DNA of 53,316 nt from Sphingomonadaceae bacterium (GTDB lineage: Bacteria > Pseudomonadota > Alphaproteobacteria > Sphingomonadales > Sphingomonadaceae): positions 1 through 53,316 of the forward strand of contig PKED01000048.1 of the NCBI GenBank assembly GCA_002863155.1, given 5' to 3'. The number at the start of each line of letters is the position of its first letter. The first letter of the stretch is position 1. This document shows, one piece after another, positions 1 to 10,100 of this stretch. The position numbers and the translations under genes were made by a program. The notes beneath the pieces are model-generated. The model was given only the letters and a program-made list of their open reading frames with translations. It was not told the origin of the DNA and did not search any database.

Positions 1-194
1 CACAACGGCCCATGCTCGGGCAGCTTGAGCGGGGTCGCGACCAGCAGATAGGCACAGCTGCAGACCAGCAGCGCGGCGGTCGCAATGCGGATGCGGCGCG
101 GCGCGCTGCCGCGGCCGATTACCAGCGCCACCAACAGCACCTGCCCGATCGCGAGCAGGCGAATCGCGCTGTCGATGATGACCAACCGCTCCAT
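1..194 (-). CDS. Partial membrane protein, possibly N-terminus of an AraC-type regulator
   Basis: A reading frame on the minus strand starts with ATG at 194 (MERLVIIDSAIR...) and runs off the left edge with no stop, so only about 64 residues are visible. They hold two hydrophobic stretches (about residues 5-25 and 37-55) separated by a short basic loop, which indicates an integral membrane N-terminus. It diverges from the valine catabolism operon across about 80 bp. Sphingomonads often have AraC-type regulators with a membrane N-terminal half in such positions, so it may be the local regulator. The DNA-binding part is outside the window, so this identity is inference only. Confidence 0.5.
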   Translation of the reverse strand, partial: MERLVIIDSAIRLLAIGQVLLVALVIGRGSAPRRIRIATAALLVCSCAYLLVATPLKLPEHGPL

Positions 195-275
195 CGCGCA
201 CGGTTATGCCGGGGCCGTGCCGGGCCGTCCACGGGGGCTGGGAATCGATCGGCGAGGGGGGTAGAGGCTTGGTCC

Positions 276-1418
276 ATGACCCAGTTCGACCTGACCGACG
301 ACCAGCGCGAGATCCAGGATCTGGCGCGCAAGTTCACTGCCGACCGGATCACGCCCAATGCGGGTGAATGGGACGAGCAGCACATCTTTCCGCGCGATAC
401 GATCAAGGAGGCAGCCGAGCTCGGCTTCGGCGCGATCTATGTCAGCGAGGAATCGGGCGGCATCAATCTCGGCCGGCTCGAAGCGGCGCTGATCATGGAG
501 GCGATGGCCTATGGCTGCCCGTCGACCAGCGCGTTCATTTCGATTCACAACATGGCGAGCTGGATGATCGACCGCTTCGGCTCGGCGGAGGTCAAGGGCA
601 AATATCTGCCGTCGCTGGTGACGATGGACGCAATCGCCAGCTATTGCCTGACCGAGCCGGGCAGCGGCTCCGACGCGGCGGCGCTCAAGACCCGCGCGGT
701 GCGCGATGGCGACGATTATGTCGTGACCGGCACCAAGCAGTTCATCAGCGGAGCGGGCGAGAACGACCTCTACGTCACCATGGTCCGCACGGGGGAGGAG
801 GGGCCCAAGGGCATTTCGTGCCTCGTCATCGAAAAGGACATGCCCGGCGTCAGCTTCGGCGCGAACGAGCGCAAGCTCGGCTGGCATTCGCAGCCGACCC
901 GGCAGGTGATCCTGGAGGAAGTCCGCGTGCCCGTCGCCAATCGCGTCGGCGGCGAGGGGGAGGGGTTCCGGATCGCGATGATGGGCCTCGACGGCGGGCG
1001 GCTCAACATCGGCGCCTGCTCACTGGGTGGCGCGCAGCGCTGCCTCGACGAAGCGATCGGCTATACCCGCGACCGCAAGCAGTTCGGCACTGCGGTCAGC
1101 GACTTCCAGAACACCCAGTTCATGCTCGCCGACATGGCGACCGATCTGGAGGCGGCGCGCGCGCTGCTCTACCTGGCAGCGGCCAAGGTGACCGCGAACG
1201 CGCCCGACAAGACGCGCTTTGCCGCGATGGCCAAGCGGCTCGCGACCGATACCGGATCAGCGGTGGTCGATCGCGCGCTGCAGCTGCACGGCGGCTATGG
1301 CTATCTGATGGATTATCCGATCGAGCGCTTCTGGCGCGACCTGCGCGTCCATTCGATCCTGGAGGGCACGAACCAGGTGATGCGGATGATCGTCGGCCGC
1401 GAGCTGACGCGGCAGTGA
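276..1418 (+). CDS. Acyl-CoA dehydrogenase, probably isobutyryl-CoA dehydrogenase
   Basis: A 380-residue FAD flavoenzyme of the acyl-CoA dehydrogenase family. The start chosen is ATG at 276 (MTQFDLTDDQ), because upstream codons in the same frame read as non-protein sequence. Family hallmarks include CLTEPGSGSDAA (about residue 126), RKQFGTAVSDFQNTQF, LQLHGGYGY and the C-terminal LEGTNQVMR, whose Glu is the expected catalytic base. The next genes encode 3-hydroxyisobutyryl-CoA hydrolase, enoyl-CoA hydratase and 3-hydroxyisobutyrate dehydrogenase. This points to oxidation of isobutyryl-CoA to methacrylyl-CoA in cytoplasmic valine degradation. A short-chain or other branched-chain acyl-CoA substrate cannot be excluded from sequence alone. 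The 3' end overlaps the next gene by 4 bp. Confidence 0.92.
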   Translation: MTQFDLTDDQREIQDLARKFTADRITPNAGEWDEQHIFPRDTIKEAAELGFGAIYVSEESGGINLGRLEAALIMEAMAYGCPSTSAFISIHNMASWMIDRFGSAEVKGKYLPSLVTMDAIASYCLTEPGSGSDAAALKTRAVRDGDDYVVTGTKQFISGAGENDLYVTMVRTGEEGPKGISCLVIEKDMPGVSFGANERKLGWHSQPTRQVILEEVRVPVANRVGGEGEGFRIAMMGLDGGRLNIGACSLGGAQRCLDEAIGYTRDRKQFGTAVSDFQNTQFMLADMATDLEAARALLYLAAAKVTANAPDKTRFAAMAKRLATDTGSAVVDRALQLHGGYGYLMDYPIERFWRDLRVHSILEGTNQVMRMIVGRELTRQ

Positions 1419-2464
1419 GTGACGACGTTCTGACCTACACCGAGGGCCGAGCCGGGCGCATCCGGCTTAACCGGCCCAAGGCGATCCACGCGCTCAACAC
1501 CGCGATGTGCGCGGCGATCCTTGACGCGCTGGACGCGTGGGAGCGTGACCCGGCGGTCGAGATCGTCCTGATCGACCATGCCGAGGGCAGGGGGTTCTGC
1601 GCGGGCGGCGACATCCGCATGCTCGCGGAAAGCGGCGCCAAGGACGGCATCGAGGCAAGGGCGTTCTTCCATACCGAATACCAGATGAACCACCGCCTGT
1701 TCACCTATCCCAAGCCGACGGTCGCGTTCATGGACGGGATCACGATGGGCGGCGGCGTCGGCATTTCGCTACCGTGCCGCTACCGCGTCGCGACCGAGCA
1801 TACGCGCTTCGCCATGCCCGAGACCGGGATCGGCCTGTTCCCCGATGTCGGCGGCGGTTGGTATCTGTCGCGGCTGCCCGGGCGCGTGGGGCAGTATCTT
1901 GCGCTGACCGGCGCGCGGATCGATGGCGCCGATTGCCTCGCACTCGGCCTGGCGACGCATTACCTGCCACTCGACCGGCTTGCTGCCGCGAAAGCGCGGG
2001 CAATGCTCCATCCTGAGAAAATTGACGGAATTCTGGATACTTTTGGCCGGCACGAGGTGCCCGAACCGCACCTGCTCACCCATCGCGAAGCGATCGACCG
2101 GCTGTTCGCGAGCGACCGGCTCGAGGACATTCTCGCCGGGCTCGAGGCCGACGGCGGCGATTGGGCGCGGACGCAGCTTGAAATCCTCGCGACCAAGTCG
2201 CCGCAGACGATGAAGGTGTCGCTCCGGCTGCTGAAGGACGGCGCGACGATGCCCGATTTCGCGGCCGAGATGGCCCAGGAATATGCGGTCGGCTACCGCG
2301 TCGTCACCCGGCACGACTTTATCGAGGGCGTGCGCGCGGTCATCATCGACAAGGATAATGCGCCGCGCTGGAATCCGGCGACGCCCGAAGGCGTGACCGA
2401 TGCGCTGATCGACGAGATTTTCGCACCGCTCCCTGAAGGCGAGGCCTGGACGCCCCATGATTGA
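1415..2464 (+). CDS. 3-hydroxyisobutyryl-CoA hydrolase (enoyl-CoA hydratase/isomerase family)
   Basis: A 349-residue crotonase-fold protein. The start is GTG at 1415, which overlaps the upstream stop as GTGA and so suggests translational coupling. The oxyanion-hole segments are [13 protein letters not shown] and [15 protein letters not shown]. The motif [19 protein letters not shown] is typical of HIBCH-type hydrolases rather than plain hydratases, and the length of about 350 residues also fits that subfamily. The expected reaction is hydrolysis of 3-hydroxyisobutyryl-CoA to 3-hydroxyisobutyrate and CoA, the step before the dehydrogenase encoded at 3350. A long palindromic repeat directly follows the gene. 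Confidence 0.9.
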   Translation: MSDDVLTYTEGRAGRIRLNRPKAIHALNTAMCAAILDALDAWERDPAVEIVLIDHAEGRGFCAGGDIRMLAESGAKDGIEARAFFHTEYQMNHRLFTYPKPTVAFMDGITMGGGVGISLPCRYRVATEHTRFAMPETGIGLFPDVGGGWYLSRLPGRVGQYLALTGARIDGADCLALGLATHYLPLDRLAAAKARAMLHPEKIDGILDTFGRHEVPEPHLLTHREAIDRLFASDRLEDILAGLEADGGDWARTQLEILATKSPQTMKVSLRLLKDGATMPDFAAEMAQEYAVGYRVVTRHDFIEGVRAVIIDKDNAPRWNPATPEGVTDALIDEIFAPLPEGEAWTPHD

Positions 2465-2475
2465 CCACCTTCCCG

Positions 2476-2557
2476 CGTCACCCCGGCCTTGAGCCGGGGT
2501 CCCGCTACCTTCGGGCAGCGGGAGAAAGCGGGACCCCGGCTCAAGGCCGGGGTGACG
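2476..2557. repeat. Perfect 31-bp inverted repeat, REP/MITE-like
   Basis: The left arm 2476-2506 and right arm 2527-2557 are exact reverse complements of 31 bp, separated by a 20-nt loop. The outer ends read CGTCACCCC and GGGGTGACG. It sits between the stop of the hydrolase and the ribosome-binding region of the enoyl-CoA hydratase, inside an apparent operon. Its RNA would form a very stable hairpin that could stabilise or attenuate the transcript. Such palindromes are dispersed in sphingomonad genomes as far as I know. Only one copy of this arm sequence was noticed in the window. Confidence 0.9.
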
Positions 2558-2571
2558 AAAGAGAGAATGAG

Positions 2572-3348
2572 ATGTCGACCTACCAGACCATCCTCGTCGA
2601 GCAGCGCGAAGCCGTCACGCTCGTCACGCTCAACCGCCCGCAGGCGCTCAACGCACTCAACAGCCAGGTGCTGGCCGAGCTGATCGCGGCCTTCGCTGCC
2701 TATGACGCCGATCCCAGCCAGCGCTGCCTCGTCCTGACCGGTTCCGAAAAGGCATTTGCAGCGGGGGCGGATATCAAGGAAATGTCGGGCCAGGGCTTTG
2801 CCGACATGTATGGCAGCAACTTTTTCGCGGGCTGGGAACGCGTGACGGCGACCCGCAAGCCCTGGATCGCGGCGGTCGCGGGCTATGCGCTGGGCGGCGG
2901 CTGCGAAGTCGCGATGATGGCCGATTTCATCATCGCGGGCGACAATGCCAAGTTCGGCCAGCCCGAGATCAAGCTCGGCGTCTCGCCCGGCATGGGCGGA
3001 TCGCAGCGGCTGGCGCGCGCGGTCGGCAAGGCCAAGGCGATGGAAATGTGCCTGACGGGCCGGATGATGGACGCCGCCGAAGCGGAAAGGTCGGGCCTAG
3101 TCGCGCGCGTCGTGCCTGCCGCCGATCTGGTGGCCGAGGCGCTGAAGACCGCCGCCGCGATTGCCGCGATGCCGCCGCTCGCGACGATCGCCAACAAGGA
3201 AATGGTCAATGCCGCGTTCGAAACCGGCCTTGCCCAGGGCATCCTGTTCGAACGCCGCCTGTTCCACGGCCTGTTCGGGACCGAGGACCAGAAGGAAGGC
3301 ATGGCGGCCTTTGTCGAAAAGCGCCCCGGCAACTGGAGTGGCAAGTAA
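2572..3348 (+). CDS. Enoyl-CoA hydratase
   Basis: A 258-residue crotonase-family protein of standard length. The start is ATG at 2572 ([13 protein letters not shown]), with a purine-rich GAGAG ribosome-binding region; codons upstream in frame lie inside the palindromic repeat. The oxyanion-hole and substrate segments are [29 protein letters not shown] and [18 protein letters not shown]; the Glu in each of the last two matches the catalytic pair of short-chain enoyl-CoA hydratases. In this operon it should hydrate methacrylyl-CoA to 3-hydroxyisobutyryl-CoA, though it may also act on crotonyl-CoA. The next gene begins one base after its stop codon. Confidence 0.93.
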   Translation: MSTYQTILVEQREAVTLVTLNRPQALNALNSQVLAELIAAFAAYDADPSQRCLVLTGSEKAFAAGADIKEMSGQGFADMYGSNFFAGWERVTATRKPWIAAVAGYALGGGCEVAMMADFIIAGDNAKFGQPEIKLGVSPGMGGSQRLARAVGKAKAMEMCLTGRMMDAAEAERSGLVARVVPAADLVAEALKTAAAIAAMPPLATIANKEMVNAAFETGLAQGILFERRLFHGLFGTEDQKEGMAAFVEKRPGNWSGK

Positions 3349-3349
3349 C

Positions 3350-4249
3350 ATGGCACGGATCGGTTTCATCGGGCTCGGCAATATGGGCGGGGGCATGGCG
3401 GCCAATCTCGCCAAGGCGGGGCATGACGTGCGCGCGTTCGATCTGTCGGCGGAGGCACTCGACAAGGCGAAGGCGGCGGGCTGCCTGCCGATGGAATCCG
3501 CCGCCGCCGTCGCCGACGGGGCCGAGGCGATCGTGACGATGCTGCCGGCGGGGGCCCATGTCGAGGCGGTCTATGCCGATGCGCTGTTCGGCGCAGCGCC
3601 CCCCGGCGCGCTGCTGATCGATTGCTCGACGATCGACGTCGCGACCGCCAAGCGCGTTGCCGAAGCCGCAGGCGCAAAGGGCCTGGTCGCGGTCGACGCG
3701 CCGGTTTCGGGCGGGATCGCGGCGGCGAATGCGGGCACGCTCACCTTCATGGTCGGCGGCAGCGACGACGCCTATGCCCGGGCCGAGCCGATCCTGGAAG
3801 ACATGGGCAAGGCCGTGATCCACGCCGGCGCGAATGGCGCGGGCCAGGCGGCGAAGATCTGCAACAACATGCTGCTCGGCGCGTCGATGGTGGCGACGAG
3901 CGAGGCGTTCCTGCTTGCCGAGAAGCTGGGGCTGGAGCCGCAGAAATTCTTCGACATCGCCAGCGTGTCATCGGGGCAGAACTGGTCGATGACGAGCTAT
4001 TGCCCGGTGCCCGGCGTCGGGCCGGAAACGCCCGCCGACCGCGATTACCAGGGCGGGTTCGCGGTTGCACTAATGCTCAAGGACCTGAAGCTCGCCGCGC
4101 AGGCCGCCGCCGATACCGGCGCACAAACGCCCATGGGCGAGCGGGCGGCGGCGCTGTATCAGGCGTTCGCCGACGACGGACAAGGCGGGCTCGATTTCTC
4201 GGCGATCATCCGGATGCTTGCGGCGCCCAAGGACCCGGCAGCAGCCTGA
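3350..4249 (+). CDS. mmsB: 3-hydroxyisobutyrate dehydrogenase
   Basis: A 299-residue beta-hydroxyacid dehydrogenase. It starts at ATG 3350, one base after the hydratase stop. The N-terminal Rossmann motif is GFIGLGNMGGGMAANL. The substrate motif DAPVSGGIAAANAGTL lies near residue 118, and the catalytic Lys lies in GAGQAAKICNNMLLG. These are the three diagnostic motifs of the family. It would oxidise 3-hydroxyisobutyrate to methylmalonate semialdehyde with NAD+, completing the pathway laid out by the three upstream genes. The methylmalonate semialdehyde dehydrogenase (mmsA) that normally follows is not in this window. Confidence 0.93.
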   Translation: MARIGFIGLGNMGGGMAANLAKAGHDVRAFDLSAEALDKAKAAGCLPMESAAAVADGAEAIVTMLPAGAHVEAVYADALFGAAPPGALLIDCSTIDVATAKRVAEAAGAKGLVAVDAPVSGGIAAANAGTLTFMVGGSDDAYARAEPILEDMGKAVIHAGANGAGQAAKICNNMLLGASMVATSEAFLLAEKLGLEPQKFFDIASVSSGQNWSMTSYCPVPGVGPETPADRDYQGGFAVALMLKDLKLAAQAAADTGAQTPMGERAAALYQAFADDGQGGLDFSAIIRMLAAPKDPAAA

Positions 4250-4388
4250 CAGGGTCTGCCGTCCCGGCCCGGCAACACTGTCGCGCCAGAACTGCACCAC
4301 AATCGGCGCAGGCTGTAGCAAAAGCGCCGCGTCTCTGGCATCCCTAGGCCGGGCAGGCCGCAAAGGGCGCAGGGGGAGGACAAGGCGA

Positions 4389-5990
4389 ATGACGACGGTG
4401 GAAACCGAAGAGGGGGCAGCGCCGCTTTCCCGCCAGGACATCCGCCTCGTCATTTCGGCATCGTCGCTCGGCACCATTTTCGAATGGTATGATTTCTTCA
4501 TCTACGGCACGCTGGCGGCGAGCGGGATCATCGGCCGCACCTTCTTTCCCGCCGGAAACGAAGTCGTGCAGACGCTGCTCGCCTGGGCGGGCTTTGCGGT
4601 CGGCTTCGGCTTCCGCCCGCTCGGGGCGATCGTGTTCGGCTATCTCGGCGACCGGCTGGGCCGCAAATACACCTTCCTCGTCACCATCACGCTGATGGGC
4701 GTCGCGACGGCCGGCGTCGGCCTTGTCCCGTCCGCCGCGTCGATCGGGCTCGCGGCACCGGCGATCATCCTGACGCTGCGCATCCTCCAGGGGCTCGCGC
4801 TCGGCGGCGAATATGGTGGCGCGGCGATCTATGTCGCCGAACATGCGCCGCCCGGCCGGGCGGGTTTCTACACCAGCTTCATCCAGGCCAGCGTTGCCGG
4901 CGGTTTCATCCTGTCGTTGATCGTGGTGCTGGTCGCGAAAGCATCGATGCCCGATGCGATCTGGCAGGACTGGGGCTGGCGGCTGCCGTTCATCTTCAGC
5001 ATCGTGCTGCTCGCGGTGTCGCTGTGGATGCGGCTGAAACTGTCCGAAAGCCCCGTTTTCAAGAAGATGAAGGCCAGCGGGGAGACGGCGGGCAATCCCT
5101 TTATCGAGAGCTTCACCTATCCCGGCAATCTCAAGCGGTTGTTCGTCGCGCTGTTCGGCATCGCCGCCGGGCTGACGGTGATCTGGTATACGTCGATGTT
5201 CAGCGTGCTCGCGTTCCTGCAGGGGCCGATGCGGGTGGACGAAACCGCCGCGCAAGTGATTACCGGGGTCGGCGCCGCAGCGGGGCTCGGCTGGTTCATC
5301 CTGTTCGGCTGGCTGTCCGACCGGGTCGGGCGCAAGCTGCCGATCGTGATCGGTTACGCGCTGACGCTGGTGATGCTGTTCCCGCTGTTCTGGGTGATCG
5401 GGGCCGCCGCCAATCCCGAATTCGCGCACGCCGCCAAGCAGGCGCCGGTGGTCGTCTCGGGGCCGGCGTGCCATTACAGCCCGTTCAAGCAAGTGCAGGA
5501 CGACAGCTGCGGCCAGCTGCTCGACTTCTTTTCAAAGAAGGGCGTGGCCTACACCACCGTCCAGGCGCCGGTGACGGTCGTGACGATCGGCGGCGAGACC
5601 GCGTTCGACACCAGCCCGGCCGGTCTTGAAAAGGCACTGGTCGCGAGCGGCTACAATCTCGGCAAGGTCGTGCCGAGCGCGGGCAATATCGCGCTGATCC
5701 TGCTGTGCATCATCGTCCTGACCGCGCTGTCGGGGATGACCTATGGCTCGGTCGCCGCGTTGCTGAGCGAGTTGTTTCCGCCGCGCATCCGCTACAGCTC
5801 GATGTCGATCCCCTATCATATCGGCACCGGCTATTTCGGCGGATTCCTGCCGTTCATCAGCCAATATATCGTTGCGCGGACCGGCAATCCCTATGGCGGG
5901 CTGTGGTACACGCTGGCGGTTGTCGCGATGGCGCTGATCGTCACCGTCACGATGCTCCCGGGCGGCAAGCGTCCCGCGCATCACGGCTAG
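4389..5990 (+). CDS. MFS transporter, metabolite:H+ symporter (MHS) type, with large inserted loop
   Basis: A 533-residue inner-membrane carrier. The start is ATG at 4389, preceded by GGGGGAGGA. The MHS signature IFEWYDFFIYG is at residues 30-40 and the motif-A loop GDRLGRK at 87-93; LSDRVGRK (309-316) is its second-half counterpart. It is longer than the usual 430-450 residues. Residues about 341-432 form a hydrophilic extracytoplasmic insert with two Cys (361 and 374), placed between late membrane helices. Family members carry organic acids, osmolytes or amino acids. Location after the valine genes makes a branched-chain carboxylate plausible, but that is inference. Confidence 0.88.
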   Translation: MTTVETEEGAAPLSRQDIRLVISASSLGTIFEWYDFFIYGTLAASGIIGRTFFPAGNEVVQTLLAWAGFAVGFGFRPLGAIVFGYLGDRLGRKYTFLVTITLMGVATAGVGLVPSAASIGLAAPAIILTLRILQGLALGGEYGGAAIYVAEHAPPGRAGFYTSFIQASVAGGFILSLIVVLVAKASMPDAIWQDWGWRLPFIFSIVLLAVSLWMRLKLSESPVFKKMKASGETAGNPFIESFTYPGNLKRLFVALFGIAAGLTVIWYTSMFSVLAFLQGPMRVDETAAQVITGVGAAAGLGWFILFGWLSDRVGRKLPIVIGYALTLVMLFPLFWVIGAAANPEFAHAAKQAPVVVSGPACHYSPFKQVQDDSCGQLLDFFSKKGVAYTTVQAPVTVVTIGGETAFDTSPAGLEKALVASGYNLGKVVPSAGNIALILLCIIVLTALSGMTYGSVAALLSELFPPRIRYSSMSIPYHIGTGYFGGFLPFISQYIVARTGNPYGGLWYTLAVVAMALIVTVTMLPGGKRPAHHG

Positions 5991-6023
5991 CGCGGCGCCG
6001 CTCCGGGCGTTAGGCGGGACGCC

Positions 6024-7055
6024 ATGACCGCTCCGCTCCGCCTGCGCCTTGACGGTGGCGCCCTTGTCGACAACTGGCGCGCACTTGCAGCGCTGTCGGG
6101 CGATGCGGCATGCGGCGCGGCGGTGAAGGCCGACGGCTATGGTCTTGGCGCCCGCGAGGTCGTGGTCCGGCTGGCCGAGGCGGGATGTCGCGATTTCTTC
6201 GTCGCCACCTGGGCGGAGGCAGCGGCGCTCGCCCCGCTCGGCGTGACACTGTCGGTGCTGCACGGCGTTCGTGCCGAGGACATGGCCGCCGCTGCCGCCA
6301 TCGCCGGTGCGCGCCCGGTCCTCAATACGGCGGCGCAGGTCGCGCGCTGGCGCGCGGCGGGCGGCGGCGCGTGCGACGTGATGCTCGATACCGGCATGAA
6401 CCGTCTCGGCGTCTCCGCCAACGAGGTCGCCGCCGGTCTGCTCGACGGGCTCGCGATCGAAACGCTCATGAGCCACCTTGCCTGTGGCGATGAGGACGGG
6501 CCGATGAACGCGCGCCAGCGCGGTGCGCTGGTGGCGGTTGGCGAGCGGGTGGCCGCACGGCGGCTGAGCCTCGCCAATTCGGCCGGCATCGGCCTGGGGC
6601 GCGACTATACCTTTGACCTGACACGCCCCGGACTGGCGCTTTATGGCGGCCTGCCGCGCGCGGACTTCCCGGCGGCGATCCGGCAGGTCGCCTGGCCCGA
6701 AGCGCAGATCCTTCAGCGCCGGACGCTGCACGCCGGGGACACGATCGGGTATAATGCGACCTTCACGGCGCCGCGCGACCTGCCGGTCGCGATCCTCAAT
6801 ATCGGCTATGCCGACGGCTATTGGCGCGGCTTTTCGGGGCGTGGGACGGCGCGGGCTGGGGGTGCCGCCCTGCCGGTGATCGGCCGCGTGTCGATGGACC
6901 TGATCGCGGTCGACATCAGCGCGGCACCCGCGCTCGACGAGGGCGACTGGGTCGGTCTCGACTTCGACTTGTCGCGGGCGGCCGCGCTATCGGGCATGTC
7001 GCAATACGAGCTGCTGACAGGGCTGGGCGCGCGGTTCGACCGGGTTTGGTCATAG
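6024..7055 (+). CDS. alr: Alanine racemase
   Basis: A 343-residue fold-type III PLP enzyme that interconverts L- and D-alanine for peptidoglycan. The PLP-binding Lys lies in AVKADGYGLG near residue 34. The second catalytic Tyr lies in TIGYNATFTAP, and GRVSMDLIAVD is also characteristic. The start is ATG 6024 with an upstream GGCGGGA. Length is slightly shorter than the common 355-380. It lies 33 bp after the transporter gene on the same strand and may be cotranscribed. It converges on the terminator of the TonB-dependent receptor. Confidence 0.93.
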   Translation: MTAPLRLRLDGGALVDNWRALAALSGDAACGAAVKADGYGLGAREVVVRLAEAGCRDFFVATWAEAAALAPLGVTLSVLHGVRAEDMAAAAAIAGARPVLNTAAQVARWRAAGGGACDVMLDTGMNRLGVSANEVAAGLLDGLAIETLMSHLACGDEDGPMNARQRGALVAVGERVAARRLSLANSAGIGLGRDYTFDLTRPGLALYGGLPRADFPAAIRQVAWPEAQILQRRTLHAGDTIGYNATFTAPRDLPVAILNIGYADGYWRGFSGRGTARAGGAALPVIGRVSMDLIAVDISAAPALDEGDWVGLDFDLSRAAALSGMSQYELLTGLGARFDRVWS

Positions 7056-7122
7056 CCCAACACAGCCCCTTGCGGCATCGATCCGCGCGGGTCGGACACG
7101 GTGTCCTCAACTAGCCATGACC

Positions 7123-7155
7123 AAAAAAAGGGGGCTGTCCGTTTGGACAGCCCCC
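7123..7155 (-). terminator. Intrinsic terminator of the TonB-dependent receptor gene
   Basis: On the minus strand an 11-bp perfect stem (GGGGGCTGTCC paired with GGACAGCCCCC, loop of 4) at 7130-7155 is followed by seven T residues (7129-7123). It lies 21 bp beyond the receptor stop codon. On the plus strand it lacks a T-run, so it acts mainly on the receptor transcript. Confidence 0.92.
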
Positions 7156-7176
7156 ATCAAGCTTAACAGGTCTTGA

Positions 7177-10100
7177 TCAGAACTTTGCGCGGAAGCCCGC
7201 ATAGAAGTTCCGGCCACGAACGCTGTAGATTGCCGAACCGGCGCCAGTAGCCGCAAGACCGAAAGGCGGGTTCTGGTTGAACACGTTGTCAACGCCAACG
7301 GTGAAGTTGAGCGACCGCTTGTTCGTACCGGCTACCAGAACATCCATACGAAGATCATGATAGGTAATCGTTGGATAATAAACGACATTCGTAATATCCG
7401 AGTTGAGGGGAAGACCAGTCTGGCCGGTCACGCCCGCATTGTTCGGCAGGAAGTTTTCGAACGTCGACGTCAGCTGTGGTCCAATGAACTGGAGACCGTA
7501 GCTGAACGTGAACCGATCAAGCTTCAAGCTGGCGTCGAAACGGAATTCGTCGACCGGATCACCCAGTTCTCCGACAATGATATTCTCAGTGTTCGGGATG
7601 GAGGGATTCTCGAAATTGCTCCGCTGCAAAGTGTGCGTCCAGATCAGCTTCGTGCTCAGGCTGACCTTGTCGGAGAACGAATGGTCATAGGTCACCTGCG
7701 TATCGATGCCGCGAGCCAAGCGCCGCGCAAAGTTCTGCGGCCCCTGGATCGTGGTGTTGAACAGCACCTGCCCCGAAAGTTCCCCGGCCGGACCCGCAGT
7801 GGCACCCAGGTTACGCTGGAACGCGCCGCACAACGGGCTGGATAGGCCTGGCGAGTCGTAGCACGAATTGACGATCGTCTGTGCCGCGAGCGAGACGATC
7901 ACGTTCGATACGGTGATATCGTAGTAATCGACCGACAAAGTGACACCGCGCAGCCAGCGCGGCTTCACGACGACGCCCAGGGTATAGGAATCCGAACTTT
8001 CCGCCTGGAGGTTCGGATTGCTGCCGGAGATGACGCCCAGCGAGTAACCAGCCAGCGGCAAGTTTGCCAACTGAGCGGCGCTCAACTGTCCCTGGCAGTT
8101 TGTCACGCGCGCTGCCGTACCATTGGCAATCGCGTTTGCATTGCATGGATCGACGAAGCCGTTCGCAAAGTTGGGCACGTTCGGGAAGCTCGTCTCCGAA
8201 ACGTTGGGCGCGCGCACAGCGCGACCATAGACACCCCGGAAACGGATATCCCGCACCGGCGCCCACTCAAAGCCGCCATTATAGGTGAAGACGGTACCCG
8301 TCGCGCCGTTATAATTCGAGACACGACCAGCGCCCGTCAGCGTGAGCTGGTGGAAGAACGGGATGTCCTTCAGGACTGGAACGCGAACTTCCGCATAGCC
8401 TTCGCGAACTTCAAATGTCTGGGTCGGAACGTCGCCCAGGAAGACGAAGTTGCTGAACCCATTGTCCGCGGCGGGGTCGCTGTCGTTGAAGGCATTCTCG
8501 CGCCGATATTCGCCACCGATCACGAATGACACCGGGCCACCAGGAAGATTGAAGAACTTGCTGGTATTACCGCCGACGAAGCCGGAGATGTCCAGCTGGT
8601 CGATCGATGACCGGTTCCTGAACAGCGAGTTGAAGTAATTAACCGCTGCTGAGTTGTCGGACGAGCCGAAGACGTTATAGGGCACGCACGCGGCAATATC
8701 TGCCGCCAGCTTTGCAGGATCTGCGGCCGTGCCCGACAAGCCCGGTGCACCAACGGCAGCCGTCGGGTCAAATTGCGAACGGCACTGAATGGCGCCCGTT
8801 ACCGGGTTGCGGCCCGCGTCAAGCGACAACAGGAACCGCTGCCGATCGACGAAGCCACGCGCGACCGTCTCTTCCTCGAACTTGCCGTAGTTGACCGAAA
8901 CTTCGTAGTTCCAGTCGCCCAGGAACTGGCCGCGTACACCACCGACGAAGCGATAGGTGGATCGCGTGAACGTCTCTTCGCGATTGGGCGAGTCGGTCAG
9001 GTTTCGGCCGAACAGGAAGCGGTAGCTGCCATCGGCGATGGCTGCTGCGCGGGCTGCTTGCGTTGCAGCATTGCCAACCTGGCAGGTTGCAGCTGCGATG
9101 CCTGCACCCAGCGCGAAACCGCAGTTCGATGCCGTATAGGCGGCGGCAATCGTGTTCCGCGTCCCAAGTGGCAGAAACGGGTTGTCGAGACGCGGGTTGA
9201 TACGCGCATCCTGGCCCAGCGATCCCGTTGTGTTGTTGATGAACGTCGGCCCGAGCTGGTTACCGGCGGATTCGGTCCGCACATATTTTCCTTCAAAGAA
9301 AACCTCAAAGGCATCGCTGAAGGCATAATGGGCCAGCAGGTTGATATTGTAGCGCTGGTTGAACGGGAAGATCGAGAGCTGCCGATCTTCACGGCCCGTC
9401 TGACCATTGCCCCCGATAAATGTGCCCGCAGGCCCAGTGCCGAAACGCGTTCCGGTCTGCAGGGTAGCCGACCCGCTCGGTGCAAAGACGTAGTTGCAGC
9501 TGAACGGCGTGCCATTGGTGTTTGCAGGACCGTTGTTCGCCAGCGTGCCGATGCCGCAGGCGGCCGTTGCCGTCTGCTGCGGCACGACCGCGAGGCCGAA
9601 CCGGTGGATCGTCGACGAGCGAATATCCCTGACGAAGATCGTGTCCGGGAAACCGTCGCTTCCCTGAGGAAGCCCGCCGACGTCAGCGTCGACCGTGGCG
9701 AAACCGTCGGCCTGGCGCAGGAAAGGAATGTCACTGGCGTAGGTTTGCGCCTGACGCGCATATTCCCCGGCAATTGTGATGTTGCCGCGGCCTTCGGCGA
9801 AGTTGCGCCCAGCCAAGAACGAAGCGATCTGGTTCGCGCCATATCCCGCTTCGGAGACGCCAGCCTGGCCGCGAAGCTGAAGCCCGTTGAAATCCTTGCG
9901 GAGCACGAAGTTCACGACGCCTGCAATTGCGTCGGAGCCGTAAAGCGCGGAGTTACCCCCGGTGACGACATCGACACGCTCGATCAGGGTGTTCGCGATC
10001 GTGTTGACGTCGGGCGAGGCCGCGTTGTTCAGAATGTCCGCCGGCACATGGCGCCGACCATTCACGAGCACCAGCGTGCGGGCCGTGCCGAGGCCGCGAA

